Below, piece by piece: positions 10,734 to 22,480 of a DNA stretch of 64,000 bases. Within the stretch, counting starts at the first letter, position 1. Every line of letters begins with the position of its first letter. The notes below the pieces were generated by a model. It was not told where the DNA came from. It did not search any database and was given only the letters and a program-made list of their open reading frames with translations. This DNA comes from Inia geoffrensis (Eukaryota > Chordata > Mammalia > Artiodactyla > Iniidae), in assembly GCA_036417435.1 (NCBI GenBank), contig CM070919.1, forward strand, positions 33,410,318 through 33,474,317, given 5' to 3'. The position numbers and the translations under genes are program-made.

Positions 10734-13700
10734 ATGGTAATAAGTTACATACCGATAACTACCTTAAATGTAAACAGATTAAATGCTGCAACCAAAAGCA
10801 ACAGACTGGCTGAATGGATACAAACACAAGACCCATATGAATACTGTCTACAAGAGAACCACTTCAGACCTAGGGACACATACAGACTGAAAGTGAGGGG
10901 ATGGAAAAAGATACTCCATGCAAATGGAAATCACAAGAAAATTGGAGTATCAAAACAGGTAAAACAGACTTTAAAATAAAGACTGTTAGAAAACATAAGG
11001 AAGGAGACTATGTAATGAGCAAGGGATCAATCCAAAAAGAAGATACAACAATTATAAATATATATGCACCCAACATAGGAGCACCTCAATTCCTAAGGCA
11101 AATGCTAACAGCCATAAAAGGGGAAATCGACAGTAACCCATTCATAGTAGGGGACTTGAACACCCCACTTTCACCAATGGACAGATCATCCAAAATGAAA
11201 ATAAATAAGGAAACACAAGCTTTAAATGATACATTAAACAAAATGGACTTAATTTATAGTGTATTCCACCCAAAAACTAAAGAATTATTGATCATGTAAC
11301 ATTCTCCAGGATAGATCATATCTTGGGTCACAAGTTAAGCCTTGGTAAATTCAAGAAAATTGAAATCCTATCAAGTATGTTTTCTGACCACAACGCAATG
11401 AGACTAGATATCAATTACAGGAAAATATCTGTAAAAAACACAAACACATGGAGGCTAAACAATACACTACTAAATAACCGAGAGATCACTGAAGAAATTA
11501 AAGAGGAAATCAAAAAATACCTAGAGGGCTTCCCTGGTGGCGCAGTGGTTGAGAGCCCACCTGCCGATGCAGGGGACACAGGTGCGTGCCCGAGTCTGGG
11601 AAGATCCCACATGCCGCAGAGTGGCTAGGCCCATGAGCCATGGCCACTGAGCCTGCGCATCCGGAGCCTGTGCTCCACAACGGGAGAGGCCACAAAAGTG
11701 AGAGGTCCGTGTACCGCAAAAAAAAACCAAAAAACCTAGCAACAAATGACAATAAAAACACAACGTCCCAAAACCTATGGGATGGAGCAAAAGCAGTTCT
11801 AAGAGGGAAGTTTACACCAATACAATCCTACCTCAAGAAACAAGAAAAATCTGAAATAACTTAAACCTACACCTAAAACAATTAGAGAAAGAAGAAGAAC
11901 AACAACAAAACAACCCAAAGTTAGCAGAAGGAAGGAAATCATAAAGATCAGATCAAAAATAAATGAAAAAGAAATGAAGGAAACAATAGCAAAGATGAAT
12001 AAAACCCAAAGCTGGTTCTTTGAGAAGATAAACAAAATTGATGAACCATTAGCCAGACTCATCAAGAAAAAAAGGAAGAAGACTCAAATCAACAGAATTA
12101 GAAATGAAAAAGGAGAAGTAACAACTGACACTGCAGAAATACAAAGGATCATGAGAGATTAGTACAAGCAGCTATATGCCAATAAATGGACAAGCTGGAA
12201 GAAATGGAACAATTCTGAGAAGAGCACAACCTTCCAAGACTGAACCAGGAAGAAATAGAAAATTTAAACAGACCAATCACAAGCACCGAAATTGAAACTA
12301 TGATTAAAAATCTTCCAACAAACAAGAGCCCAGGACCAAAAGTCCTCACAGGCGAATTCTATCAAACAGTTAGAGAAGGGCTAACAGCTATCCTTCTCAA
12401 ACTCTTCCAAAATATAGCAGAGGGAGGAAAACTCCCAAACTCATTCGAGGCCACCATCACCCTGATACCAAAACCAGACAAAGATGTCACGGAAAAAAAA
12501 AACAAAAAAAAACTACAAGCCAATATCACTGATGAGCATAGATGCAAAAATCCTCAACAAAATACTAGCAAACAGAATCCAACAGCACATTAAAAGGACC
12601 ATACACCATGATCAGGTGGAGTTTATCCCAGGAAGGCAATGATTCCTCAATATATGCAAACCAAACAATGTGATACACCATATTAACAAACTGAAAGATA
12701 AAAACCAAATGATAACCTCAATAGATGCAGTAAAAGCTTTTGACAAAATTCAACACCCATTTATGATAAAAACCCTCCAGAAAGTAGGTACAGAGGGAAC
12801 TTACCACAACATAATAAAGGCCATATATGACAAACCCACAGCCAACATCGCTCTCAATGGTAAAAATCTGAAACCATTTCCACTAAGATCAGCAACAAGA
12901 TAAGGTTGCCCACTCTCACCCCTATTATTCAACATAGTTTTGGAAGTTTTACCCACAGCAATCAGAGAAGAAAAAGAAATAAAAGGAATCCAAATCAGAA
13001 AAGAAGTAAAACTGTCAGTGTTTGCAGATGACATGAGACTATACATAAAGAATCCTAAATATGCTACCAGAAAACTACTAGAGCTAATCAGTGAACTTGG
13101 TAGAGTAGCAGGAGACAAAATTAATGCACAGAAACCTCTTGCATTCCAATACACTAATGATGAAAAATCGGAAAGAGAATTTAAGGAAACACTCCCATTT
13201 ATGACTGCAACAAAAAGAATAAAATACCTAGGAATAAACCTATCTAAGGAGACAAAAAAACCTGTATGCAGAAAACTATAAGACACTGATCAAAGAAATT
13301 AAAGATGATACAGATGGAGAGATATACCATGTTCTTGGATTGGAAGAATCAACACTGTGAAAATGACTATACTACCCAAAGCAAACTACAGATTCAATGG
13401 AATCCCTATCGAACTACCAATGGCATTTTTCACAGAACTAGAAAAAACAATTTCACAATTTGTATGGAAACACAAAAGACCCCAAACAGCCAAAGCAATC
13501 TTAAGAAACAAAAACGGAGCTGGAGGAATCAGGCTCCCTTGCTTCAAACTATACTACAAAGCGACTGTAATCGAGAGAGTCTGGTACTGGCACAAAAACA
13601 GGAATATAGATCAATGGAACAGGAGAGAAAGCCCAGAGATCATTCCACACACATATGGTCACATTACCTTTGATAAAAGAGGCAAGCATATACAATGGAG

Positions 13701-14743
13701 AAAAGGCAGCCTCTTCAATAAATGGTGCTGAGAAAACTGGACAGCTACATGTAAAAGAATGTAATTAATACAGTCCCTAATACCATAAACAAAAATAAAC
13801 TCCAAATGCATTAAAGACTTAATTGTAAGGCCAGACACTCTAGAACTCTTAGAGGAAAACACAGGAAGTACACTCCTCTATGACATAAATCAGCAAAATC
13901 CTTTTTGACCCACCTCCTAGAGATATAGAAATAAAAACAAAAATAAACAAATCGGATCTAATGAAACTTAAAAGGTTTTGCACAACAAAGGAAACCAGAA
14001 ACAAGACGAAAAGACAACCCTCAGAATGGGAGAAAATATTTGCAAATGAAGCTACTGACAAAGGATTAATCTCCAAAATATACAAGCAGCTCATGCAGTT
14101 CCATATCAAAAAGACAAACAATCCAATTCAAAAATGGGCAGAAGACCAAAACAGACATTTCTCCAAAGAAGATAAACAGATTGCCAACAAACACATGAAA
14201 GGATGATCAACATCACTAATCATTAGAGAAATGCAAATCAAAATTACAATGAGGTACCACCTCACACCAGTCAGAATGGCCATCATCAAAAGATCTACAA
14301 ATAATAAATGCTGGACAGGGTGTGGAAGAAAGCGAACCCTCTTGCACTGTTGGTGGGAATGTAAATTGATACAGCCACTATGGAGAACAGTATGGAATTT
14401 CCTTAAAAACTAAATATAGAACTACCACATGACCCAGCAATCCCACTACTGGGCATATACCCTGAGAAAAATCATAATTCAAAAAGAGTCAGGTACCACA
14501 ATGTTGATTGCAGCTCTATTTACAACAGTCAGAACATGGACGCAACATACGTGTCCATCGACAGATTTATGGATAAAGAAGATATGGCACATATATACAA
14601 TGGAATATTACCCAGCCATAAAAAGAAACAAAATTGAGTTATCTGTAGTGAAATGGATGAACCTAGGGTCTGTCATACAAAGTGAAGTAAGTCAGAAAGA
14701 GAAAAGAAATACCATATGCTATCACATATATATGGAATATTAA
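10734..14743 (+). pseudogene. L1-A ORF2 (endonuclease and reverse transcriptase), broken
   Basis: ORF2 nicks target DNA and reverse-transcribes L1 RNA. Pieces appear in the right order. The endonuclease N-terminus is at 10734-10979 (ITTLNVNRLN carries the catalytic Asn, CLQE the Glu), with a shift into 10901-11299, which holds VGDLNTPLSPMDRSS. A CHR SINE follows at 11526, then the reverse transcriptase: [12 protein letters not shown] at 12727-12762 and the catalytic FADD intact at 13021-13032. The C-terminal region runs from 13357 to 14743 and includes [23 protein letters not shown] stop after PLRSATR (12901-12903) and many shifts make it dead. The FADD motif survives in a local frame only. 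Confidence 0.88.
11526..11727 (+). mobile_element. CHR SINE inside L1-A ORF2
   Basis: A tRNA-Glu-derived SINE, about 200 bp. It starts 'gggcttccctggtggcgcag', has a box-A-like 'gtggcgcagtggttgag', and ends 'gtaccgc' plus an A run. The flanks carry an A-run plus ACCTAG on both sides ('aaaaaatacctag' on the left, 'aaaaaacctag' on the right), an imperfect TSD expected of L1-driven insertion. The orientation matches the host L1. The box-B region is degraded ('caggtgcgtgcccg'). Confidence 0.9.
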
Positions 14744-15111
14744 AAAGAAATGGTTCTGAAGAAACTAATGGAAGGAGAAGAATAAAGGCTCACATGTAGA
14801 GAATGGGCTTGAGGACACGGGGAGGGGGAAGGGTAAGCTGAGTCGAAATGAGAGAGTGGCGCGGACATATATACACTACCAAATGTAAAATAGATAGCTC
14901 GTGGGAAGCAGCCGCATAGCACAGGGAGATCAGCTCAGTGCTTTGTGACCACCTAGAAGGGTGGGATAGGGAGGGTGGGAGGGAGATGCAAAAGGGAGGG
15001 GATATGGGGATATATGTATATGTATAGCTGATTCACTTTGTTATACAGCAGCTACTAACACAACAATCTAAAGCAATTATACTCCAATAAAGATGTTTTA
15101 AAAAAAATAAA
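14744..15111 (+). other. L1-A 3' UTR with G-rich tract and poly(A) end
   Basis: This is the non-coding tail of L1-A. A G-quadruplex-type run, six G3 tracts with short loops, lies at 14959-14983. AATAAA follows near 15087, then an A-rich tail up to about 15110. G-rich 3' UTR tracts are a known L1 feature. The same block occurs at 28586-28614 and 46469-46493. Confidence 0.85.
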
Positions 15112-15963
15112 TACAATCACCTCATACCAGTCAGAATGGGCATCATCAAAAAGTCCACAAACAATAAATGCAGGAGAGGGAGTGGAGAAAAGGGAACCCT
15201 CCTGCACTGTTGGTGGGAATATAAATTGGTGCAGCCACTATGGAGAACAGTATGGGTGTTCCTTAAAAAAAAAAAAAAAAAAAAAACTAAAAATAGAGTT
15301 ACCATATGAATCAGCAATCCCACTCCTGGGCATATATCCAGGAAAAACAAATACTCCAATTTGAGAAGATATATATACACTCCAGTATTCACTGCAGCAC
15401 TATTTACAATAGTCAAGGCACGGTAGCAACCTAAACGTCCATCAAGAGATGAATGGATAAAGAAAATGTGAGACATATATACAGTGGAATACTGCTCAGC
15501 CATAAAAAGGACTGAGATAATGCCATTTGCATCAACATGGATGGACCTAGATATTCTCACACTAAGTGAAGTCAGAGACGAAAAGACAAATATATGATAA
15601 TATATGATATCACTTGTATGTGGATTCTAAAAAAATGATACAAATGAATTTATTTACAAAACAGAAATAGACTCACAGACACAGAAAACAAACAAGTGGT
15701 TACCAAAGAGGAAAGTGGGGTGAGAGAGGGATAATTTAAGAGTTTGGGATGCACACTAATACATATAAAATGGATATACAACAAGGACCTACTGTATAGC
15801 ACAGGGACCTATATTCAGTATCTTGTGATAACTTATAATGGAAAAAAATCTGAAAAAGAATATATATATATATGTGTGTATATATATGTGTGTATAGAGA
15901 GAGATATAACTGAATCACTTTCTGTACAACTGAAACTAACAGCATTGTAAATCAACTATAATT
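15112..15963 (+). mobile_element. Middle-aged L1 3' fragment, right part (ORF2 end and 3' UTR)
   Basis: This continues the ORF2 C-terminal sequence interrupted at 7571, starting at 'cacctcataccagtcagaat' and passing 'caacctaaacgtccatcaag'. A 3' UTR follows, with a dinucleotide-rich stretch (TA/TG/GA, about 15861-15908) and a worn A-rich end near 15963. A 20-nt A run at 15267-15286 interrupts the coding part. No frame is intact. Confidence 0.8.
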
Positions 15964-16721
15964 TAAAAAATAATCAAAAAGACTAAATAACAAATATTGG
16001 CAAAGCGTGTGGAACAAAGGGAGCCCTGGTCCACTGTTGATGGGAACAGAAATTGGCACAGCCACTGAGGAAAACAGTCTGGAGGTTCCTCAGAAAAACC
16101 TAAAAATAGAAATACCATATGATCCAGCAATCCCATGCCTGGGCATATATCAGAAGAAAATGAAAACATTAATTTGAAAAGATATATGCACCCCAACATT
16201 CACAGCAGTATTACTCACAATAGCTAAGATATGGAAACAATCTGTCCATCAACAAATGAACGGATAAAGATTTGTTTTATAAATGGAATATTAATCACAG
16301 AAAAGAATGACATTCCACCATTTGCAACAACATGGATGGGCTTGGAGGATATTATGTTTACTGAAACGTTAGACGAAGACAAATACTGTCTGTTATCAAT
16401 TATATGTGGAATCTAAAAAATAAAATAAATGAATAAATATAGAAAAAGAGAAATAGACTCACTGGGTATAGAGAACAGACTGGTGGTTACCAGAGGGAGA
16501 AGGAGGTGGGGAGAAGTGGCATAGGGTTATTAGGGGTTTGAGAGGTACAAACTACTGTGTATAAAGTGGATAGGCTATGGAGATGCACCATCCAGCACAG
16601 GGAAATATAGCCATTATTTTGTAGTGACTTTACATGGAGTATAAGCTATAAAAATGTTGAGTCACAATACTGTACACTGAAACTAATATGATGTAAATCA
16701 ATCACACTTCAAGTAAAAGAA
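15964..16721 (+). mobile_element. Second L1 3' end, 5'-truncated
   Basis: This starts at 'caaaaagactaaataacaaa', repeating the same L1 region that occurs at 15.14 kb. It runs through the ORF2 end ('ccatatgatccagcaatccc', 'gatatggaaacaatctgtcc') into a different 3' UTR that ends about 16.72 kb. It abuts the tail of the previous fragment directly, so two L1 3' ends lie in tandem. It is diverged and non-coding. Confidence 0.75.
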
Positions 16722-18612
16722 AAAGATAAAGTGAAAATCAATGAAATTGAAAATAAACAATCAAAAAAATCAATGAGCTCAAAATGTTTCTTTGAAGAGA
16801 TCAAAAATTTATAAACTTGTTAGCAAGACTGATAAAGCAAAAAGGAAGAAAGTGACACAAATTATAATAATCAGGAATGAAAAAGACATATCATTAGAGA
16901 CCCTGCAGTTATTTGACACTAATGCAAATATACTGCTATAAAAAATATGTACTATTAAAATTCACCCCGAGAGATGAAACAGACAATCTGAATACAACTA
17001 TTAGGTAACCCAAATGTCTAGGTAAAAAATATGCAGAAAAATATCTGGACAATATTTAGATTATAAACTCATTACCTGTTTTAAGAAGAAATAAGTCCAA
17101 TTCTATACAATCTCTGCTTAGAAGGCAGAAGGGAAAAGAATACCCCCTGACTAATTTAATACTAAACTCAAAGGTGGAACAAAAATAAAAACTACATACC
17201 AATGTCCCTCATGAATTTAGACACACACAAAAATCCTCAACAAATGTTAAAAAATTAAATTCAAAAATATCTAAAAGGACCAGCATATCATAACTAAGTA
17301 GGACACATTTTAGGAACACACAGCTTGCTCAATATTTGAAAAATTAATCAGTGTAATCCACCATAGTAATGGTTTAAAGAAGAAGAAAAAAAAAGCACAG
17401 TTGTATGTACATCTAACATCAAATTTAATGGGGAGAAAATAATTTTTCATTAGAAACAAAAAAACAACAAGGATATCCTCTCTTACCACTCCTATTCAAC
17501 ACAGTGATGAAAATCCTAGCATATGCAATAAGGCAATAAAAAGCGTTCAGATCATGAACAAAGAAATAAAACAGCCTGTATTATAGACAAGATGATTGTC
17601 TATGTAGAAAATCCAAAACAATCCACATAAAAGCTCTCAGAACTAATAAACAAGTTTAGCAAGGTTTCAAGATACACAGTCAACACACAAAAATCAAATT
17701 TATTTCTATATATTAGCAATGTACAATTGGGAATATAAACTTTAAAAAATACCATTTATTTTCGACCCAGCAAAAATTAAATAAGTACAAATCCAGCATA
17801 TGATTGCAACATCTATATACTGAAAACTACAAAATGCTGATAAAGGAAATAAAAGATCTAAATAAGTTGAGAGACATACTATGTTCTTGCATTGGGAGAC
17901 ATCATTGTAGTGATGTTAGTTCTCTCCCAATGGATCAAAAAATGTAAGACAATATAAAATTTGGACTCATGCCAAGCATTTTTACTTTCTTTTGTTTTTC
18001 AGGTAAGTTTATTCTAACGTATATATATATAGGTGCAAGGAGTAGACAGTGAAAACAATTTTGCGAAAAAAGAATGATGTTGTATATTAAGACTTAAAGC
18101 AACAACAATCAAGACATTGTGGTAATGGGGAAAAGACACAAAAATCAACGGAACAGAATACAGAGTCTATAAAAAGGTCCACACAAATATGGCATTTGGT
18201 TAATAAAAATACCAAAGTAATTTAATGGTGGAAGGATAGTGTTTTTCAGAAATGGTATTGCAACAACAGGCCACACACACACACTCGCACAAACAGAAGG
18301 ACATCAACATAAGCATCATACCTTATCTATATATTAACTCAAAATAAAGATATAAATGTTGAAAGTAAAATTATCAAACTGTTAGAGAGGAAAAAAAATC
18401 AGAGAAAATATTTATAAACTAAGATTAGGTTGAAGAGTTCTTAGACTTGACATCAAAAGAACAATTTGGGTTTTTTTTAAGCAAAAGATAAATTGACTCC
18501 ATCAAAATAATAGTAAGAAAAAAAAGAGACAAGCTTCCCATTGGGAGAAAATATTTGCAAAGCATATGTCTGACAAAGGACTTGAGTCCAGAATATACAG
18601 AGCTTTGCATTC
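16722..18612 (+). mobile_element. Old L1, ORF2 reverse-transcriptase part (likely continuation of 3926-7118)
   Basis: Decayed ORF2 from the linker before the reverse transcriptase onward. It includes 'tgtttctttgaagagatcaa', an RT block near 17.47 kb ('ggatatcctctcttaccact') and later 'tgggagaaaatatttgcaaa' at 18541. It begins where the old L1 at 7118 stops in element order, so I infer a single old L1 split by the intervening insertions. It ends near 18612 within the ORF2 C-terminal region; the 3' UTR and tail are missing. Short TA and CA runs at about 18018 and 18273 are slippage tracts. Confidence 0.65.
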
Positions 18613-20640
18613 TTATTAAATGTCCTTTAGGAAAGGAATTAAGATAACCACCAGGATTAGATTTATAAATTTACATAATTTGTTTATGCTATGCAAATAA
18701 ATCTGCAGATAATTCCAAATGGAGTATAATTCAAGAAAGAATGATTTCAAAAAGACTAATATGTCTTGAGACATCTCCTGAGAAATTTCTGAAACTTTAT
18801 AAAGTATGACATACATTAAAATGCATACTTAAATTGCCAATAATTATATATAGCTCTGTTACGAATCTTATTGGAAAATATTCCTTTCTCTTTACTATTT
18901 TTGGAGGATAATTCTAGATCTCAGACAAGATTTAGCGTAGCTCACTTGTAAAATACTTTTTTTCTTCTATTGCAAACCAAGAGGCCATTTTCTTTCATCC
19001 ATCTCCTGTTTTATTCCTTTACTGAAATCTTCATTCTTCCTTTATTCTAAGACTCAATGTTATTATACTGCATGTACTGAAGTAGAAATTGATTCCCTCA
19101 TACTCACAACTGGGAGTTTCAAGGAAACCTTGACAAATTCCACTTATAAGAAATATTTCTATGGCTGACATAAAAATTCCATACAGACTTTAGGAAAACT
19201 CATGTCTTTACCCACCTAACTTTTTAAAGAGATGAATCAAAACCATAGGACTTGCAAATGCAATATGTGTTTTGTTGTAAATGCACAGATTTTTACTTTT
19301 GCCTTTTTGGGGGGGGTAGAAGGTGAGTATGCTATGGCAGAATTTTCCCAAAAGTATTAAAGTTAATTTAACAATATATACTTTTTTCATTTTAAAATTA
19401 TTTTTCTGGCCAATATTTATGCCAGAATTGTGATGCTTCCTTTAAGGAATCTGGTTGAAATTTTAATTTTTTATGGGAAAAAAAAAGGGTCTGCAGTCAA
19501 TGGATATTTAAGAAAAAAAAAAATCTTTCCCAAATATTTTCAAAGTGTTATCTCATTTCATGGCATTTACCTTTTGCATATATACTTTTTCTCAATGTAA
19601 TTAAAGTAGAAATGCTGTACTTACTTCCTAGCTACATGAAAACATTGATTTAGTGTCTTGCAAATAATATATAACTAGTGTAGATAAAGTTATAGGATGA
19701 CTAATGATATTGTTGTAACATTATTTTCTTTTAGTGGCAGAAAAATTTTCATTTCACACACTCACAGACAGATATCCAACGCGTTCTCGTTTCTTATTCA
19801 ACCTTGACAGTTAAAAATACTGAAAAAAATAAAAATAAATAAATAAAATAAAAATACCGATAGCATTGTTGTATTTAGTAATCTTCTCTGCTTCTCAGAA
19901 ATAAGGTACATATGAACAGTTTTCACGCAGGTGATCAGTACGTTGAGAAACTAGTGATATACATGAAGCAGCACCATAAGGCATGTTAGTTAATTGCTAA
20001 AATCTTTATAGTAATTTTTTCATAGACTTGCCATCATTACACTGTGTTTTTCTGAGGTAGAAGTTAAAATATGTGTGTATATTTGCAAAATTAATGTTCT
20101 TAAGGAAAAATATATGTATATTAATGATTATAGTTACGGAATGAGTATTTCTAAGGCTCCCAGAAGGCCTTTTTGACTGATGTGAGAATAGGATTAATAA
20201 GGATGTGTAAACACTCTTTGTAGTAAGGTTTCGTGCCTTAATTCTTCTTGTAAACACAAAGAGCAATGTGGCTGCAGGCCACCAAAATGCCTCAGGGTGT
20301 CTTAGAGGTGCACGTTATTTGATGATATACAGTCACAGAATCTCTACTTCCAACTGCAATGTTTTCTAGATTTCTGTTTTAGTAACACCTTGTATTCCAA
20401 GTACAATATCACCATAAAATCTCCCACACCAAAAACACCAGCAACGCACTGCCAGGGAACGTGGTAAAAGACCAGTTGATACTTCAATATTTACCTCCAC
20501 TACCAGAGATCTTATTTTCCAGTAAGCTCTTGGTCTTTTGTGATACAAAGGAAACAGGTGCGGTCACTAAATGGTGTTAGACAAGTCCACGTACTTCTGT
20601 TACCTTAACCATTGTTAATTTGGGGGAAACAATCTATTTG
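18613..20640. other. AT-rich unique sequence, no gene seen
   Basis: No gene or repeat family recognised. There is an A-rich simple stretch at about 19822-19855 (AAAT-like units) and a G8 run at about 19309. Open frames here are short and unrelated to known families. Confidence 0.55.
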
Positions 20641-21617
20641 GCATACAGTATATAGAGTTAATGTTTATTGAGTCAATTACTTGTGTACTCCACAAGTAGT
20701 TATTGAGCATCTACAATGTTTTAGGCACTGGAGATACAACAGTGAACAAAACAAAGATCCTGCACTTATCTGTAATACAGCCTTATCAGCGTAAACAGAT
20801 AACACATAAATAAAGATAAGTCAATAAAGAAATATCATGTTAGATGATAAAAATGCTCTGAAAACAAAATTAATGGGGAATGAGCAGGTAAAGTATTTAT
20901 TATCATCATCAGTAGTAGTAGTAGTATTCAAGGAATGCGTCACTAATTGGGTGGCACTTAAGCAAAGATCAGAAAATAGCTGGGGAATACCTTGCAGATG
21001 GTGGGGAATGAGCTTTCCACTAGGGAAAACTACAAACAGATATCTTGAGGGAGGAACATGCTTGACTGTGAACAGCACCAAGGCAGCCAGAGTGAGAACA
21101 GTAATGTAAGGCGGAAAGTGGAGAAAGTAGAAGGAAATGAAACTGAAGAGGTAAAAAGGGTCAGACCATGCAGGATGTTGCTGTCTGTTACAAAGGATGT
21201 GACTGTGAGCAGGAGTGACAAAGAAAGGCACTGGACAGTTGTGGGAGGAAGAGTAAGAACACACGACTCCAGCTTTTGAAAGGATGATTCTGGATACCAT
21301 GTTCCCAGCAGACCATAGGAAGGTAAAAGAAAAAGCAAACGAGAAAACAAACAAAAACAGCATACCCACTTCTTGTCAGAATAAATGTAGTACTCTCTAA
21401 CCTGGAAATGTGAGTGGGGATCAGTAATTAAGGTACTGAAAACGAATCAGATGCTGGATATATATTAAAGGAAGTGCAAACAAATTTGATAAGGAATAGA
21501 TGTCAGGTGTGAGTGAAAGGAGGTGTCAAGGGTAATTACAAGGTTTCTGGGTTGAAACACTGAAGAATAGCGTTGTCACTTAAGGAATGGCTCAGAACCA
21601 GTTTGCAAAGGGTAGGC
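20641..21617 (-). repeat. L2 LINE, minus strand, right part
   Basis: On the plus strand this reads as the reverse complement of an L2 3' region: 'tattgagcatctacaatg', 'ttaggcactggagataca' and 'acagtgaacaaaacaaag', followed by the next internal blocks ('gatgattctggatacc', 'caagggtaattacaaggtt'). It continues after the SINE at 21633 and again after L1-B at 28.74 kb, so a long L2 copy was present before these insertions. The family call comes from remembered consensus blocks. Order and strand are consistent throughout. Confidence 0.6.
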
Positions 21618-21822
21618 AAAATTGAGAAATCAGGGCTTCCCTCGTGGCGCAGTGGTTGAGAGTCCGCCTGCCGATGCAGGGGACACGGGTTCGCGCCCCG
21701 GTCCGGGGAGATCCCACATGCCGCGGAGCGGCTGGGCCCGTGAGCCATGGCCGCTGGGCCTGCGCATCCGGAGCCTGTGCTCCGCAACGGGAGAGGCCAC
21801 AACAGTGAGAGGCCCGCGTACC

Positions 21823-21857
<35 letters not shown>

Positions 21858-21864
21858 GAAATCA
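21618..21864 (+). mobile_element. Young CHR SINE with perfect target-site duplication
   Basis: The SINE body is 21633-21850, with a long uninterrupted A tail. The TSD AAATTGAGAAATCA lies immediately before the body (ending 21632) and after the tail (ending 21864), and the two copies are identical over 14-15 bases. Box A ('gtggcgcagtggttgagag') and box B ('gggttcgcgcccc') of the tRNA-like promoter are well kept. It sits inside an L2. The exact TSD, pure A tail and intact promoter mark it as the least decayed SINE in the window. Confidence 0.95.
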
Positions 21865-21881
21865 ATTTGGACATGTTAGGT

Positions 21882-22480
21882 CTATTTCAAATACCTCTTT
21901 GTTTTGTACGAAAAGTCTGGACCTGCCGAAGAGGCAAGAGACCTTTTCTTCCCTATTTGTTTCCTGGTGCGCAAGGAGAGGGGGTTCAGAGCATCACTTA
22001 AACGCTTAAAGGAGCTCCAGAGACGGGCATGAGCCGCGGACCCCAGAGACGTGCATGAGGCGCTAAGGCTGCTGCTGCCGCCACCAAGAAGCCTGTGTGC
22101 GAGCACAGGTCACTGTCCGCACCTCCCCTCCCAGGAGCCTGTGCAGCCCGCCAACGCCAGGGTCCCGGGGTCCAGGGACAACTCCCCCGGGAGAACGCAC
22201 GGCGCACCTCAGGCTGGTGCAATGTCACGCCAGCCTCTACCGCCGCAGGCTCACCCCGCATCCGCGCCCCACCCTCCCCCCCAGCCTGAGTTAGCCAGAG
22301 CCCCCGAATCAGCGGCTCCTTTAACCCTGTCCTGTCTGAGTGAAGAACAGATACCCTCAGGTGACCTTCACACAGAGGCGGGGCCCGATCCAAAGCTGAA
22401 CCCCGGGAGCTGTGCGAACAAAGAAGAGAAAGGGAAATCCCTCCCAGCAGCCTCAGGAGCAGCGGATTAAATCTCCACAA
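21882..22480 (-). other. Antisense open frames in L1-B 5' UTR (74 and 160 codons)
   Basis: These are minus-strand frames homologous to those in L1-A. Frame 21882-22106 starts MLAHRLLGGGSSSLSASC. Frame 21998-22480 (160 codons) starts MWRFNPLLLRLLGGISLS and contains GVTLHQPEVRRAFSRGSC. The reading phase is kept between the two copies for about 60 residues despite substitutions, then shifts. The sequence is GC-rich, so chance openness is likely. A role similar to primate ORF0 is speculative. Confidence 0.3.

Larger units (their letters stand above)
7572..15111 (+). mobile_element. Full-length L1 LINE, copy L1-A
   Basis: A complete but dead L1 of the cetartiodactyl/cetacean type, about 7.5 kb including a 0.2-kb SINE. 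In order it has a GC-rich 5' UTR (7572-9789), ORF1 (9790-10675), ORF2 (10734-14743), a 3' UTR with a G-rich tract, AATAAA near 15087 and an A-rich tail. It lies inside another L1's ORF2: coding sequence of the host stops at 7571 and resumes about 15114. TACAAT at 7564-7569 and again at 15112-15117 may be what remains of the target-site duplication, with about 7 bases lost from the right copy. Both ORFs carry stops and frameshifts, so the copy cannot move itself. Confidence 0.9.

Noticed and set aside
12801..13286. 161-codon minus-strand frame
   Set aside because: Antisense shadow of the L1-A reverse-transcriptase region.
20821..21369. 182-codon minus-strand frame as a gene
   Set aside because: It lies within an L2-like repeat on the same strand, shows no reverse-transcriptase or other motif I recognise, and contains low-complexity Ser/Thr/Asp runs from a trinucleotide tract.
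21633..21700. tRNA gene
   Set aside because: A and B boxes are present, but they belong to the tRNA-derived head of a CHR SINE; the cloverleaf is not intact and a SINE body and A tail follow.
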